From positions 1 to 27,007 of IMG/VR virus record IMGVR_UViG_3300034071_002719: a stretch of DNA of 27,007 nt. One strand, 5' to 3'. This DNA is from a virus. Both the position numbers and the translations under genes were made by a program. The notes under the pieces are model-generated. The model was not told the origin of the DNA, searched no databases, and worked only from the letters and a program-made list of their open reading frames with translations. Position 1 is the stretch's first letter. Every line of letters begins with the position of its first letter. Below are positions 1 through 6,426 of this stretch, piece by piece.

Positions 1-373
1 ACCCAGTCTCAAGGAGCATGTCTGCGCTCTGGATGTCAGAAAGAATGTCTAGCAGCGTATCGTTGTCATAGGTTCCTAGATCAGAGAGTCGGTTGTCTGC
101 CACAAGGATGGCAAGTGCTCGGTCATCATCGCAGTCAACCCAGTAGACAGGAAGATGCGTCATCCCCATCTGCTTTGCTGCCATGTAGCGGTGGTTGCCC
201 GCAAGGATGTACTTGCTAGACTTCTGAACGACGATGGTTCCGAACCACCCGTTCTTCTCAATGCTGGTGATGATTGCACCGATATCACCCTGTCGGGCGT
301 TGCGTGGGTGCGGTGTCAAATCCCCGATGGGAACGTATTCAATAAGCGTTGATGCTGGTTGTGGCTGGGTCAT
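1..373 (-). CDS. ParB-like nuclease-domain protein (3' end outside window)
   Basis: Reading the minus strand from the ATG at 373 gives 124 codons with no stop before the window edge. The visible part matches a ParB/Srx-type N-terminal domain: an opening strand of the kind YVPIGDLTPHPRNAR (about residues 13-27), then GNHRYMAAKQMG, corresponding to the GxxR box that binds nucleotide in ParB-like proteins, then a segment (ALAILVADNRLSDLG) typical of phage ParB-like proteins. In phages this domain often stands alone or precedes a DNA methylase domain; the remainder is not visible, so partition, nuclease and methylase-partner roles cannot be separated. An in-frame GTG two codons upstream (379) is an alternative start; neither has a convincing ribosome-binding site. 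It is the last visible gene of the leftward early operon, 82 bases after thioredoxin. Confidence 0.8.
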   Translation of the reverse strand, partial: MTQPQPASTLIEYVPIGDLTPHPRNARQGDIGAIITSIEKNGWFGTIVVQKSSKYILAGNHRYMAAKQMGMTHLPVYWVDCDDDRALAILVADNRLSDLGTYDNDTLLDILSDIQSADMLLETG

Positions 374-455
374 CGGCACGCCCCCGACCTGCGGCAGCGG
401 GGAGGGAGGGGTGACGGTTCCCAAAAAAATTTTACGCTTCGCTTGGGGGGAATAA

Positions 456-791
456 TCATGAGCAGGGTGGCAGTTCGTCCAGCCTGAACCTTGAGACAAC
501 GGTACGAGCAGTAGTTGCACCAACAATGGATATCGGAGCGAAGTTCTTACCGCGATAGAACAGCAGGGTTGGTACAGACTTGATTTCTAGCAGGGAAACA
601 AGCGATGGGCTCTCGTCAACATTCACCTTGACAATGCGGACGCGATCGCCGTGCGACTTGGCGACTGCATCCAGCTCTTTTGCAATGCCCTTGCATGGCT
701 GACACCACGGGGCCCACAGATCAACAATAACTGGGTCTTTTGAGCCAAGCACTTCGTTCATGAAATCTTTTTCTTTGATGCTCTTTACCAC
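456..791 (-). CDS. trx: thioredoxin
   Basis: A 111-residue protein of normal thioredoxin length. The active site is WCQPC (W29-C33), differing from the classical WCGPC by Gln at the second inter-cysteine position. The preceding strand (VIVDLWAPW), the V-V-D strand (IVKVNVDE) and the cis-proline loop SVPTLLFY (Pro74) are in the expected places. It should be a cytosolic dithiol-disulfide oxidoreductase. Phage thioredoxins can supply electrons to ribonucleotide reductase or act as polymerase processivity factors; neither partner is visible here. The start is GTG at 791, chosen because AAGGAG lies seven bases upstream. The gene is 66 bases downstream of its neighbour and a candidate extended -10 promoter lies in that gap. 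Confidence 0.95.
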   Translation of the reverse strand: MVKSIKEKDFMNEVLGSKDPVIVDLWAPWCQPCKGIAKELDAVAKSHGDRVRIVKVNVDESPSLVSLLEIKSVPTLLFYRGKNFAPISIVGATTARTVVSRFRLDELPPCS

Positions 792-846
792 GCGTAGACT
801 CCTTATGCTAATGCGGCCGCCAACCGCAGGATTGTTTTGGGTCCAG

Positions 847-855
847 ATTGTAGCA
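847..855 (-). promoter_or_regulatory. candidate extended -10 promoter before thioredoxin
   Basis: On the minus strand this reads TGCTACAAT, i.e. an extended -10 (TGn followed by a 5-of-6 match to TATAAT). No good -35 is seen 16-18 bases upstream. It would give a leader of about 50 bases containing the AAGGAG of the thioredoxin gene. The evidence is a sequence match only. Confidence 0.35.
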
Positions 856-857
856 TA

Positions 858-1217
858 TTAGGTCCTACGAATCTTGCCTCGCTGAATTGGCCGAAACATC
901 TTTACATACGATGCAAACTCCACAGGCTCAAGAATTGGTGCGGTCTTATACATGCTCTCAAGCATCATCTGATTCGTTGATTCTGGGTAGTAGAGAAGAA
1001 AGTGTTCGTTTGCTTCGTGGTCAAATCCTCGAGCGTTTTCAATAAAGTCATCCAGCGACATCTGCCAATAATCTCCGTAGATGTCAAGAGTGGACTGATC
1101 AATCCTAATCTCGTCAAACATGATCAGGCGATAGATCCCGCCAGCGCGCAACAAGCCGAGCACTGAGCTCTGCATGAGCAGCGCCAGCAGGACCTTATCG
1201 TTCCTCGGAAGAAGCAT
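858..1217 (-). CDS. hypothetical protein in early operon
   Basis: A 119-residue open frame in line with the operon, 14 bases after the SSB stop codon. I do not recognise a family. The N-terminal third is fairly hydrophobic (VLLALLMQSSVLGLLRAGG), the middle is acidic with many aromatics (YGDYWQMSLDDFIENARGF), and the C-terminus is basic. ATG at 1217 follows the previous gene tightly but has only a weak upstream purine run; Met33 (1121) is a possible alternative. The acidic aromatic middle does not suggest a membrane protein despite the hydrophobic start. Its position between SSB and thioredoxin suggests a part in DNA metabolism, by location only. Confidence 0.65.
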   Translation of the reverse strand: MLLPRNDKVLLALLMQSSVLGLLRAGGIYRLIMFDEIRIDQSTLDIYGDYWQMSLDDFIENARGFDHEANEHFLLYYPESTNQMMLESMYKTAPILEPVEFASYVKMFRPIQRGKIRRT

Positions 1218-1231
1218 CTTCCAATCTGACC

Positions 1232-1624
1232 TTAGAAGGGCAGTTCCGAAAGCGGATCAGGCTCTTGCATAATGGTTGCCTGAACCGGAGCCTCTTCTCC
1301 GCCCGCGCGCTTGCTGCGCGCAAGAACCTGAAGATACTTGCAGTTTACCGACAACTCATTGTGCTCAACACCACTCTTGTCCGTCCAAGAGGAAATTTCT
1401 GGGTTCCCCTCAATGAACAGAAGGTCGCCCTTGTTCACAATCTTTTCGGCAAGATCAGCCTTTGCCTCCCAGCATGTGACGCCATACCACTTGGAGACGT
1501 ACTCTCCGTTGGCGTCTTTCCCTGCTGAAACAGCAACGTTGAAGTTGCTTACATTTCGCCCGCTCTTCGTTGAGCGGAGTTCGGGCTTAGACCCGACACG
1601 ACCAATTAGCTGCACCTTAATCAT
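1232..1624 (-). CDS. ssb: single-stranded DNA-binding protein
   Basis: A 130-residue protein with the OB-fold signature of bacterial and phage SSB: start MIKVQLIGRVGSKPELR, then NVSNFNVAVSAG, then WYGVTCWEAKADLAEKIVNKGD and the strand LLFIEGNPEISSW. The tail after residue about 108 is short and ends in DPLSELPF, resembling the acidic tip through which SSBs recruit partner proteins. It coats single-stranded DNA during phage replication and recombination. The start overlaps the end of the RusA-like gene by eight bases, with purine-rich AAGGTAGG just upstream, so the two are probably translationally coupled. It sits with loader, annealing protein and exonuclease genes as expected for a replication-recombination block. 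Confidence 0.95.
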   Translation of the reverse strand: MIKVQLIGRVGSKPELRSTKSGRNVSNFNVAVSAGKDANGEYVSKWYGVTCWEAKADLAEKIVNKGDLLFIEGNPEISSWTDKSGVEHNELSVNCKYLQVLARSKRAGGEEAPVQATIMQEPDPLSELPF

Positions 1625-2054
1625 TTGTACCTACCTTCCTTACTTCTACGCGCACGCCCGGCAGCCCAGGTGTAATCGCATAGTTCTTAGTGGCCGTCAA
1701 GCGGACGACCTGCGCATCATCATGCCACACCCCAGCATCCGTGCACGCGTCCAAGATCGCTCTGACGAGCTTGTCCGCATCTGGCTTGCTAGTGTGCGCC
1801 ATGCCATATCCCTTCCGTAGCGTTCCAGAGCCATTGAGGTGACTCTTTGGCCGCGAAAGGTAGAAATCAAGAACAACCTCAACGGGGCCGTCAATCGGGG
1901 CCTCCTTGGCAATGTCCTTACGAAGTACAAAGGCGCTAAAGTTGCGCCACTTCTTTAGATTTGGATTGTCGCTTGTCACCACAATCCTGCCGCTGTGGTT
2001 AAAGGCTCGAGACGAACCTTGAGGAACTGGGTCGCCATAGATAAATGTTTTCAT
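1617..2054 (-). CDS. rusA: RusA-family Holliday junction resolvase
   Basis: The 145 residues from Met at 2054 match the RusA family: an N-terminal strand MKTFIYGDPVPQGSSRAF, and the catalytic region KPDADKLVRAILDAC (Asp92, Asp94) followed by VWHDDAQVVRL (Asp112/Asp113). RusA uses a cluster of aspartates to bind metal and cut four-way junctions, giving phages a way to resolve recombination and branched replication intermediates. The frame stays open further upstream. An in-frame GTG at 2114 overlaps the methyltransferase stop (GTGA) and would add 20 residues rich in cysteine (CxxCxCxxC then CC). ATG 2054 lacks a well-spaced ribosome-binding site, so the longer form is a serious alternative. 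The gene ends overlapping ssb. Confidence 0.88.
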   Translation of the reverse strand: MKTFIYGDPVPQGSSRAFNHSGRIVVTSDNPNLKKWRNFSAFVLRKDIAKEAPIDGPVEVVLDFYLSRPKSHLNGSGTLRKGYGMAHTSKPDADKLVRAILDACTDAGVWHDDAQVVRLTATKNYAITPGLPGVRVEVRKVGTND

Positions 2055-2110
2055 ATCATGGGCGCAGCAGTTTCCCTCCGAACACCCAATGCAGGCACAT
2101 GTTGCGCACG

Positions 2111-3454
2111 TCACTGTTGATCTACCGCCACGATACGCCTGCCGATCCACTCCGCAACATTCGCAACCACCCCGTTCCCGCAGCACCTGTATCTGTTGCC
2201 GTCTAGGCCATTTGGCAACAGGGGATCGCTGTCTTCCGCGGCAGAGTTCCCAATAAGAAATCCATTATCTCCGCCAATGTCCTGATTGCCAATGCCGTTC
2301 TTCCAGTCCCGAGCCTGAAGTGATCGGTGCGTCTTCGCGCCAAATGTGTCAACAGATTCAATAACTTGTGTTGCGCGAATGTCTCCAATGTCATAGACAT
2401 TCAGCGTATTGGCAATCCCGTCCTCAACCCACGTTTCTGGGGCTTCTTTTGATTGCGCACGACGAGACTTTCGCCAAGATCTCACTTCTTGCGATTGCTC
2501 CAGTTCGGCGCGATTGTCCAGCCGTCCTCCCAGCCCATCAGCCTCTCGCACTCCACTGGCGTCAGCCTGCGAACCAATGACGAGCTTGTTTCCTTGGGCA
2601 TCGTTGTCGTCTGGCCCGAATCCTCCGCCCATCCCACCCCTTGTGAGGGCTGTGGTAAGGATGAGTTGTCCTGTTTCAACGGTGCTGGTTGCTCCTTTTC
2701 TGTATCTAGCAAGGATTGCCCCAGCGACTTCAGGGCTGTCGTCAACGAAGGGGGGAGTTGCCTGCCACGACGATGCGCTCGCCTTAGAATGCCCGCAGCC
2801 GCCTTCGCACTCAAAGAGAACCTCGCTGGCGCGGTTGGTTCCAAGACTTGCGACAATGAACACTCTATTGCGTCTTTGGGGGACACCGAAGTATCTAGCG
2901 TCCAGAGTTCGCCACGAAACGCCATACCCGAGTTTGTCCACTTCAGAGATGAGCCTGAGGAAATCACGTCCTCCATTTGAAGTGAAGATCCCAGGGACGT
3001 TTTCCAACACCAACCACCGAGGTCGGTATCGTTCCACAAGGTCAAGGAAGGTAAACGCGAGGACCGAGCGCTCGCCCGTGAACCCCTTCCTGCTTCCTGC
3101 GACGCTGAGGTCTTGACAGGGGAATCCTCCTGACCAGATGTCGGCATGTTGCCAATCATCACCGCTGGGGGGCCGGCTTTCAGCGTCAACGGGTCTGCTT
3201 GGTCGTTGAACTTCGTCGGCTGCATGCTGTACAGCGTAGGAAAGCTGATGATTTCTTTCTTCTCCACGACTTGCCTCCCGTGCCGCTAGGGCAACAATAT
3301 CTCCGTGATTGTATATGTTTGGCCAGTGACGCGCCAGTACAGCGCTAGCATACGGGTCGTTTTCGCACAGGCTGATCGTCTCAATACCTGCTCGTTCAAA
3401 TCCTAGGTCAAGACCACCGACCCCGCTAAAGAATGAAGAGTGCGTGAGCCTCAT
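2111..3454 (-). CDS. dcm: DNA (cytosine-5) methyltransferase
   Basis: A 447-residue C5-cytosine methyltransferase. Motif I is FSGVGGLDLGF (residues 9-19, SAM binding), motif IV is GGFPCQDLS with catalytic Cys113, motif VI is ENVPG (151-155), motif VIII is QRRNRVF (193-199) and motif X is GNGVVANVAEWIG (426-438). It probably protects phage DNA from host restriction. Two oddities stand out. Residues about 57-105, between motifs I and IV, form an insertion absent from compact family members. And no motif IX is found in this frame: the typical block RRLTPVECERLMGWEDGWT is encoded at 2515-2571 in another frame of the same strand. A 261-codon gene is nested inside. ATG at 3454 overlaps the loader stop (ATGA). 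Confidence 0.93.
   Translation of the reverse strand: MRLTHSSFFSGVGGLDLGFERAGIETISLCENDPYASAVLARHWPNIYNHGDIVALAAREASRGEERNHQLSYAVQHAADEVQRPSRPVDAESRPPSGDDWQHADIWSGGFPCQDLSVAGSRKGFTGERSVLAFTFLDLVERYRPRWLVLENVPGIFTSNGGRDFLRLISEVDKLGYGVSWRTLDARYFGVPQRRNRVFIVASLGTNRASEVLFECEGGCGHSKASASSWQATPPFVDDSPEVAGAILARYRKGATSTVETGQLILTTALTRGGMGGGFGPDDNDAQGNKLVIGSQADASGVREADGLGGRLDNRAELEQSQEVRSWRKSRRAQSKEAPETWVEDGIANTLNVYDIGDIRATQVIESVDTFGAKTHRSLQARDWKNGIGNQDIGGDNGFLIGNSAAEDSDPLLPNGLDGNRYRCCGNGVVANVAEWIGRRIVAVDQQ
2482..3267 (-). CDS. nested gene inside dcm, other frame, same strand
   Basis: A 261-codon frame lying wholly inside the methyltransferase gene. The start is GTG at 3267, six bases after GGAGG, a better initiation site than most genes here. 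The protein is rich in Ser, Leu and Arg. It has segments I recall from phage proteins encoded across dcm homologues: PTSGQEDSPVKTSAS, SSLKWTNSGM with WTLDTSVSP, and SLSQVLE followed by FSLSAKAAAGILRRAHRRG. The last lies opposite methyltransferase motif VIII. Its C-terminus is RRLTPVECERLMGWEDGWT, normally methyltransferase motif IX. Function is unknown; a methyltransferase partner, anti-restriction protein or shadow conserved through dcm are all possible. Caution: long open frames also occur on the opposite strand here, so openness alone is weak evidence. Confidence 0.5.
   Translation of the reverse strand: MEKKEIISFPTLYSMQPTKFNDQADPLTLKAGPPAVMIGNMPTSGQEDSPVKTSASQEAGRGSRASARSSRLPSLTLWNDTDLGGWCWKTSLGSSLQMEDVISSGSSLKWTNSGMAFRGELWTLDTSVSPKDAIECSLSQVLEPTAPARFSLSAKAAAGILRRAHRRGRQLPPSLTTALKSLGQSLLDTEKEQPAPLKQDNSSLPQPSQGVGWAEDSGQTTTMPKETSSSLVRRLTPVECERLMGWEDGWTIAPNWSNRKK
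3274..3278 (-). promoter_or_regulatory. Shine-Dalgarno sequence of the nested gene
   Basis: On the minus strand GGAGG (within GGGAGG) lies six bases before GTG at 3267. It falls inside the insertion that separates motifs I and IV of the methyltransferase. A site of this quality inside another coding region is what supports the nested start. Confidence 0.55.
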
Positions 3455-4128
3455 TTAACCCCAGATCCAATTCGTGGCCGCTGATCTAGTGCCTCAATAC
3501 GCACCACGCGACCAGTTTCCTGTAGCCTGCTGACTGCTGCCCCGTACCCAAGGTCATCTAATTCATCAAGTGTGCGATTGGAAGTCACAATTGTTGACTT
3601 CAAATTCTGGTATCGGCTCTCAATAAGCACATACAAGCGCTCGGTGACCCAGTCCGTGATCTTTTCCTTGCCGAAATCGTCTAGTACCACTACGGATGCA
3701 CGCTCAAGGGCGAAATCCCAGAGGTCCTGGGCGCGACTTTCACTCAACTTGAAGCTTTCGCGCAGTCTATCCATGAAGATTGGGACGTTAATGAACCGCA
3801 TATTCTGCTCAACCATCGTTTTTGGGTCTCTGTAAATTTCAACTGTCTGCTCCGACATGCGCTCAAGGCCCCAAAGGCGTGCCACTTGGCGCATGGCAGC
3901 AACCGCAAGGTGTGTTTTACCAACGCCAGGTGCGCCAACGAGAGCAAAGCCCTTGTCTTTCGGGTTCTGGAGCCCCGCCCACTCTGTTGCAACCTCATAC
4001 GCCTTTGATGTTTTATCGGAAACAGTGAAATTTGCAAAAGAATGGGCTAGGTAGCGCGGTGGAACTCCAGATTTTGTCAGAATTCCAGTTTCGTATGCAC
4101 TCGTATCAGGACTCAACGTATTCGTCAC
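3451..4128 (-). CDS. dnaC: DnaC/IstB-like helicase loader ATPase
   Basis: A 225-residue AAA+ ATPase. Walker A is GAPGVGKT (65-72), Walker B is VVVLDDFGKE (146-155), sensor I is TSNR (182-185) and a conserved SRLQETG (200-206) supplies the arginine typical of DnaC/DnaI loaders. It should load the replicative helicase onto phage replication origins, working with SSB. The start chosen is GTG at 4128 because AAAGGA sits eight bases upstream; an in-frame TTG at 4155 is possible but less well placed. It overlaps its upstream neighbour by 23 bases and its stop overlaps the methyltransferase start (ATGA), so this is a tightly coupled operon. No helicase gene is in the window, so host DnaB or a phage helicase elsewhere is presumably the partner. 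Confidence 0.9.
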   Translation of the reverse strand: MTNTLSPDTSAYETGILTKSGVPPRYLAHSFANFTVSDKTSKAYEVATEWAGLQNPKDKGFALVGAPGVGKTHLAVAAMRQVARLWGLERMSEQTVEIYRDPKTMVEQNMRFINVPIFMDRLRESFKLSESRAQDLWDFALERASVVVLDDFGKEKITDWVTERLYVLIESRYQNLKSTIVTSNRTLDELDDLGYGAAVSRLQETGRVVRIEALDQRPRIGSGVK

Positions 4129-4510
4129 GACTAAATCCTTTCTCTTTCGGCTCAACCGAGCCCTTCCCGTATCGTTTCTTGTCTGAAAGCTGCTTTAGAT
4201 ACAGTACTGGGTCGCCCTTGGGCTCCTTGACCGCAACAAAGCAGATCGCCGCCATCATTGCCGGAGCTCCACCTGGATAATTCTTGTAAATCGTCGCCAA
4301 ATGAGCGCGTTGACGCTTGTCTAGCGCCTTTCCAGTCACCGCAACCATGAAATCCCCCATCCTGCCTTGCGGATTTTTCTGGACGATCCACTCATGCCAC
4401 TCGGGCATTGTCCGGCCGACTATTCCTTGACCGCCCTGCTCTCCCGAAGTCCCGGAATTATTGTCTTCAGCACTTTTCGCTCTGGAAGTAGCTGTGGATG
4501 ACTTTCCCAT
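4106..4510 (-). CDS. small protein next to the helicase loader
   Basis: A 134-residue protein with two parts. Residues 1-34 are low-complexity Ser/Gly/Thr. Residues 35-134 are compact and basic, with WHEWIV, a helical segment around ATIYKNYPGGAPAMMAAICF and the phrase GDPVLYLKQLSDKKRYG. That arrangement is reminiscent of the C-terminal helices of DnaD-like or other primosomal proteins, and the position directly before a DnaC-like loader fits a primosome role, but I cannot assign a family. ATG at 4510 has AGGGAG 11 bases upstream and implies a 91-base overlap with the exonuclease gene. Met35 at 4408, just after the exonuclease stop, would avoid the overlap and drop the low-complexity part. Confidence 0.65.
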   Translation of the reverse strand: MGKSSTATSRAKSAEDNNSGTSGEQGGQGIVGRTMPEWHEWIVQKNPQGRMGDFMVAVTGKALDKRQRAHLATIYKNYPGGAPAMMAAICFVAVKEPKGDPVLYLKQLSDKKRYGKGSVEPKEKGFSRDEYVES

Positions 4511-5292
4511 TTATCACAAATCTCCCTGTACTCACATGTCGCATGCGCCCATGATGAAGGATTAGGGTATACGCCCTTCTCTTGTGCGTCAAGAAACGCC
4601 CTCACCGAAATATAGAGCTTATCTAGCGAATCTTGACCCCTGCGCGTGACCCTTCGGTCAACATTGGGAGCCTTGGCACTCTTGCTGATGATATTGAACG
4701 TTACCTCTGGGTCATGATCAAAGTTTTCGCGAACAGCCAACACGTAGGCAGTTGCCTGAATGTCTCCATGCTCGCGACCCTCTTCCCACTTCCTTGATGC
4801 GGTTTTGTGCTCAACAACATCCTTTGTTGTCGTGATCATGTCCACCTGTGCCTTCAGCTTAATTGGCAACTTGCCAAGTCGGCTGTGCTTAATCTCAGCA
4901 AACATCGTGCGCTCAACCGCATGAGCGACCCAAGGGTCACCTTCGGTGAGGGCCGCGCGGAGCATCTCTTGTCCCATTGCCTGCTGGCCAATTGGGTCTG
5001 CATCCTTCTCTGACATCCAGTCAACCTTGGCAGATTCAATTGCATAGGTTGTCTTGTACGCCTCATATGCCTTGCCAAGATCGCCCTGCTTCTTTGCCCC
5101 AGCAACTGGCTCGTACCAATGCTGTAGGCCAGAGTGCACGGCGGTTCCCAGCGCAAAGAATGGCGTGGTCTTATCGGTCCAGAGACCTAGGCGATACTTG
5201 TACCACCAGCGCAGCGGGCAAGAGAGGAACTCTCTTAGCTCGCTAACGCTGATATGTTCTGGGTGACGCTCTTCGTAGCGAATCAACTCCAT
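4420..5292 (-). CDS. PD-(D/E)XK exonuclease, Cas4/RecB-like
   Basis: A 290-residue nuclease of the PD-(D/E)XK superfamily (RecB/Cas4/AddB type). It shows SELREFLSCPLRWWYKYRLG (18-37), GTAVHSGLQHW (His53), QVDMITT (Asp151), VVEHKT (Glu161, Lys163) and a downstream Q-x3-Y motif in GDIQATAYVLA, together the metal-binding active site. The C-terminus has H250-x2-C253-x5-C259, with Cys25 near the N-terminus. In iron-sulfur Cas4-like nucleases those positions are four cysteines; here one is His. It probably resects DNA ends for the annealing protein encoded just upstream. ATG 5292 shares its A with the upstream stop (TGATG), which fixes the start and indicates coupled translation. Confidence 0.85.
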   Translation of the reverse strand: MELIRYEERHPEHISVSELREFLSCPLRWWYKYRLGLWTDKTTPFFALGTAVHSGLQHWYEPVAGAKKQGDLGKAYEAYKTTYAIESAKVDWMSEKDADPIGQQAMGQEMLRAALTEGDPWVAHAVERTMFAEIKHSRLGKLPIKLKAQVDMITTTKDVVEHKTASRKWEEGREHGDIQATAYVLAVRENFDHDPEVTFNIISKSAKAPNVDRRVTRRGQDSLDKLYISVRAFLDAQEKGVYPNPSSWAHATCEYREICDKWESHPQLLPERKVLKTIIPGLRESRAVKE

Positions 5293-5882
5293 CAGGCAAA
5301 CTTCGCGCGCTTGTTCTTCCAAGCACTCTGAAGAACGCCACGCTCGTTGTCGCTAAGATCAAGAGACGCAATCTCTTGACCGACCTTCTGCAACTCAGCC
5401 GCATCGTCGGCAGCATCAATTGCTGAGAGCCAGTCCAGCACCACTGGGCTGTCCTTGATTTCTACATCGGCAAAGATATTCTTAGCCGCTGCCACGAGTG
5501 GGTCTACCTTCGGCGCAGATCCGCCCTTAGCGCGAATCTCATCGCCAGAGGCAACCTTCTTGGACGGAAGACCAGCCATGACCAGTGCTCGGCCAGCGGC
5601 GCTCGTCTCGGTGTTTTCCAACTCCGAGCCACGCGTGTATGGCGTACTGCCTGGAATGTTCATGGACGAGTGACCAACGCCTGCTGGCTTCTCGTCTGGG
5701 GCCTCACCGCGGAACGCCTGTGCCTTTACGACAACAAGCTTATCGCTGATTGAGATGATCTCGGTCTCAATGCGAGCGTTTGGATACGCTTCGTACCAAG
5801 CCCGAATGCGGTCTGCTACCTCAACGTAGTCTGCCGCGAATGCCTTGCGCTTCTCTGGCGCTGGTGAATTTCCGTAAGCCAT
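5292..5882 (-). CDS. probable single-strand annealing recombination protein
   Basis: A 196-residue protein resembling phage single-strand annealing proteins of the Sak/Erf-like group. It has YVEVADRIRAWYEAYPNARI (19-38), a beta segment DKLVVVKAQAFRGE, then TPYTRGSELENTETSAAGRA (80-99), matching the common signature ENxETSAxGRAL. The C-terminal third is acidic and helical and may bind SSB or DNA partners. Such proteins anneal complementary single strands during phage recombination, normally with an exonuclease; here the exonuclease start is fused to this stop (TGATG), a strong contextual sign. The start at 5882 has AGGAGG nine bases upstream. The family call rests on motif memory, so moderate confidence. 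Confidence 0.65.
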   Translation of the reverse strand: MAYGNSPAPEKRKAFAADYVEVADRIRAWYEAYPNARIETEIISISDKLVVVKAQAFRGEAPDEKPAGVGHSSMNIPGSTPYTRGSELENTETSAAGRALVMAGLPSKKVASGDEIRAKGGSAPKVDPLVAAAKNIFADVEIKDSPVVLDWLSAIDAADDAAELQKVGQEIASLDLSDNERGVLQSAWKNKRAKFA

Positions 5883-5885
5883 ACT

Positions 5886-6122
5886 TTACTTCCTCCTCTT
5901 AATTTCTTCGCTCTCGCGAAGGTATTCCATAAACAACTCCTGCTCCGGAATGCCGAACAGTTGACTGAAGCGTTGTCGCATCGGTCCACTCATCGGTACA
6001 TTCGCTCTCCGAAGATCGCGAAGGTAATTCTCGTTGCAGCCCATATATTCTGCCAGAAGTTCTACTTTTATGCCAGTGTCATCTACCATCTGCCAAATAT
6101 GCTTGGTGGTTGCGCGCTGCAT
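5886..6122 (-). CDS. small helix-turn-helix DNA-binding protein
   Basis: A 78-residue protein. Residues about 17-41 (IKVELLAEYMGCNENYLRDLRR) look like an XRE/Cro-type helix-turn-helix, followed by helical FSQLFGIPEQELFMEYLRE, as in small repressors. The frame is open further upstream, but ATG 6122 is preferred because GGGAGG lies eight bases before it and the previous gene stops at 6151. It ends three bases before the annealing protein start. Likely a regulator of early or lysis-lysogeny functions; the target is unknown, though the palindrome at 6687-6698 in the operon promoter is an obvious candidate. Confidence 0.72.
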   Translation of the reverse strand: MQRATTKHIWQMVDDTGIKVELLAEYMGCNENYLRDLRRANVPMSGPMRQRFSQLFGIPEQELFMEYLRESEEIKRRK

Positions 6123-6150
6123 CTGGCGCACCTCCCGCCATTTGGCTCCG

Positions 6151-6426
6151 CTAAGACGAGACACCCGGCAGGCCTGGCTCGGAGATCGGACGAACCCACT
6201 CCTCGCAAGCAAGGTTGGCACCCTTACGGATTGCCTTAATCTGCTCTTCTGTATGCGGTGGGATTGAGTCTATGAGCATCTCCTCGAGTCGCTCAAAGAT
6301 CTTCACCACAAGACCTTCCTTCTCGTGCTCGCTACGAGCATCACTCGTTCCCTCGGTGACATTTTTAGCAATGCCAAAGAGTTCCCGACCAAAAACTTCT
6401 AGCCCGAGAACTTCACTTTCCGTCAT
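6151..6426 (-). CDS. hypothetical protein, 91 residues
   Basis: An acidic 91-residue protein with no family I recognise. It is predicted helical (LEVFGRELFGIAKNVTEG; VVKIFERLEEMLIDSI) and has no cysteine pairs or membrane segments. ATG at 6426 has AAAGG six bases upstream and overlaps the end of the zinc-finger/HTH gene by 14 bases, which supports real coupled translation. It is the second gene of the early operon; small acidic early phage proteins often modulate host proteins, but nothing in the sequence shows that here. Confidence 0.68.
   Translation of the reverse strand: MTESEVLGLEVFGRELFGIAKNVTEGTSDARSEHEKEGLVVKIFERLEEMLIDSIPPHTEEQIKAIRKGANLACEEWVRPISEPGLPGVSS

Noticed and set aside
374-455. 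Terminator between thioredoxin and the ParB-like gene
   Set aside because: There is a T-run (seven T on the minus strand) but no stable stem immediately before it.
2409-3116. Plus-strand open frames of 235 and 175 codons (2409-3116, 2453-2980) opposite dcm
   Set aside because: No ribosome-binding site, compositionally odd protein and no recognisable motif; they mirror the low stop density of the dcm region. Kept only as a caution for the nested same-strand gene.
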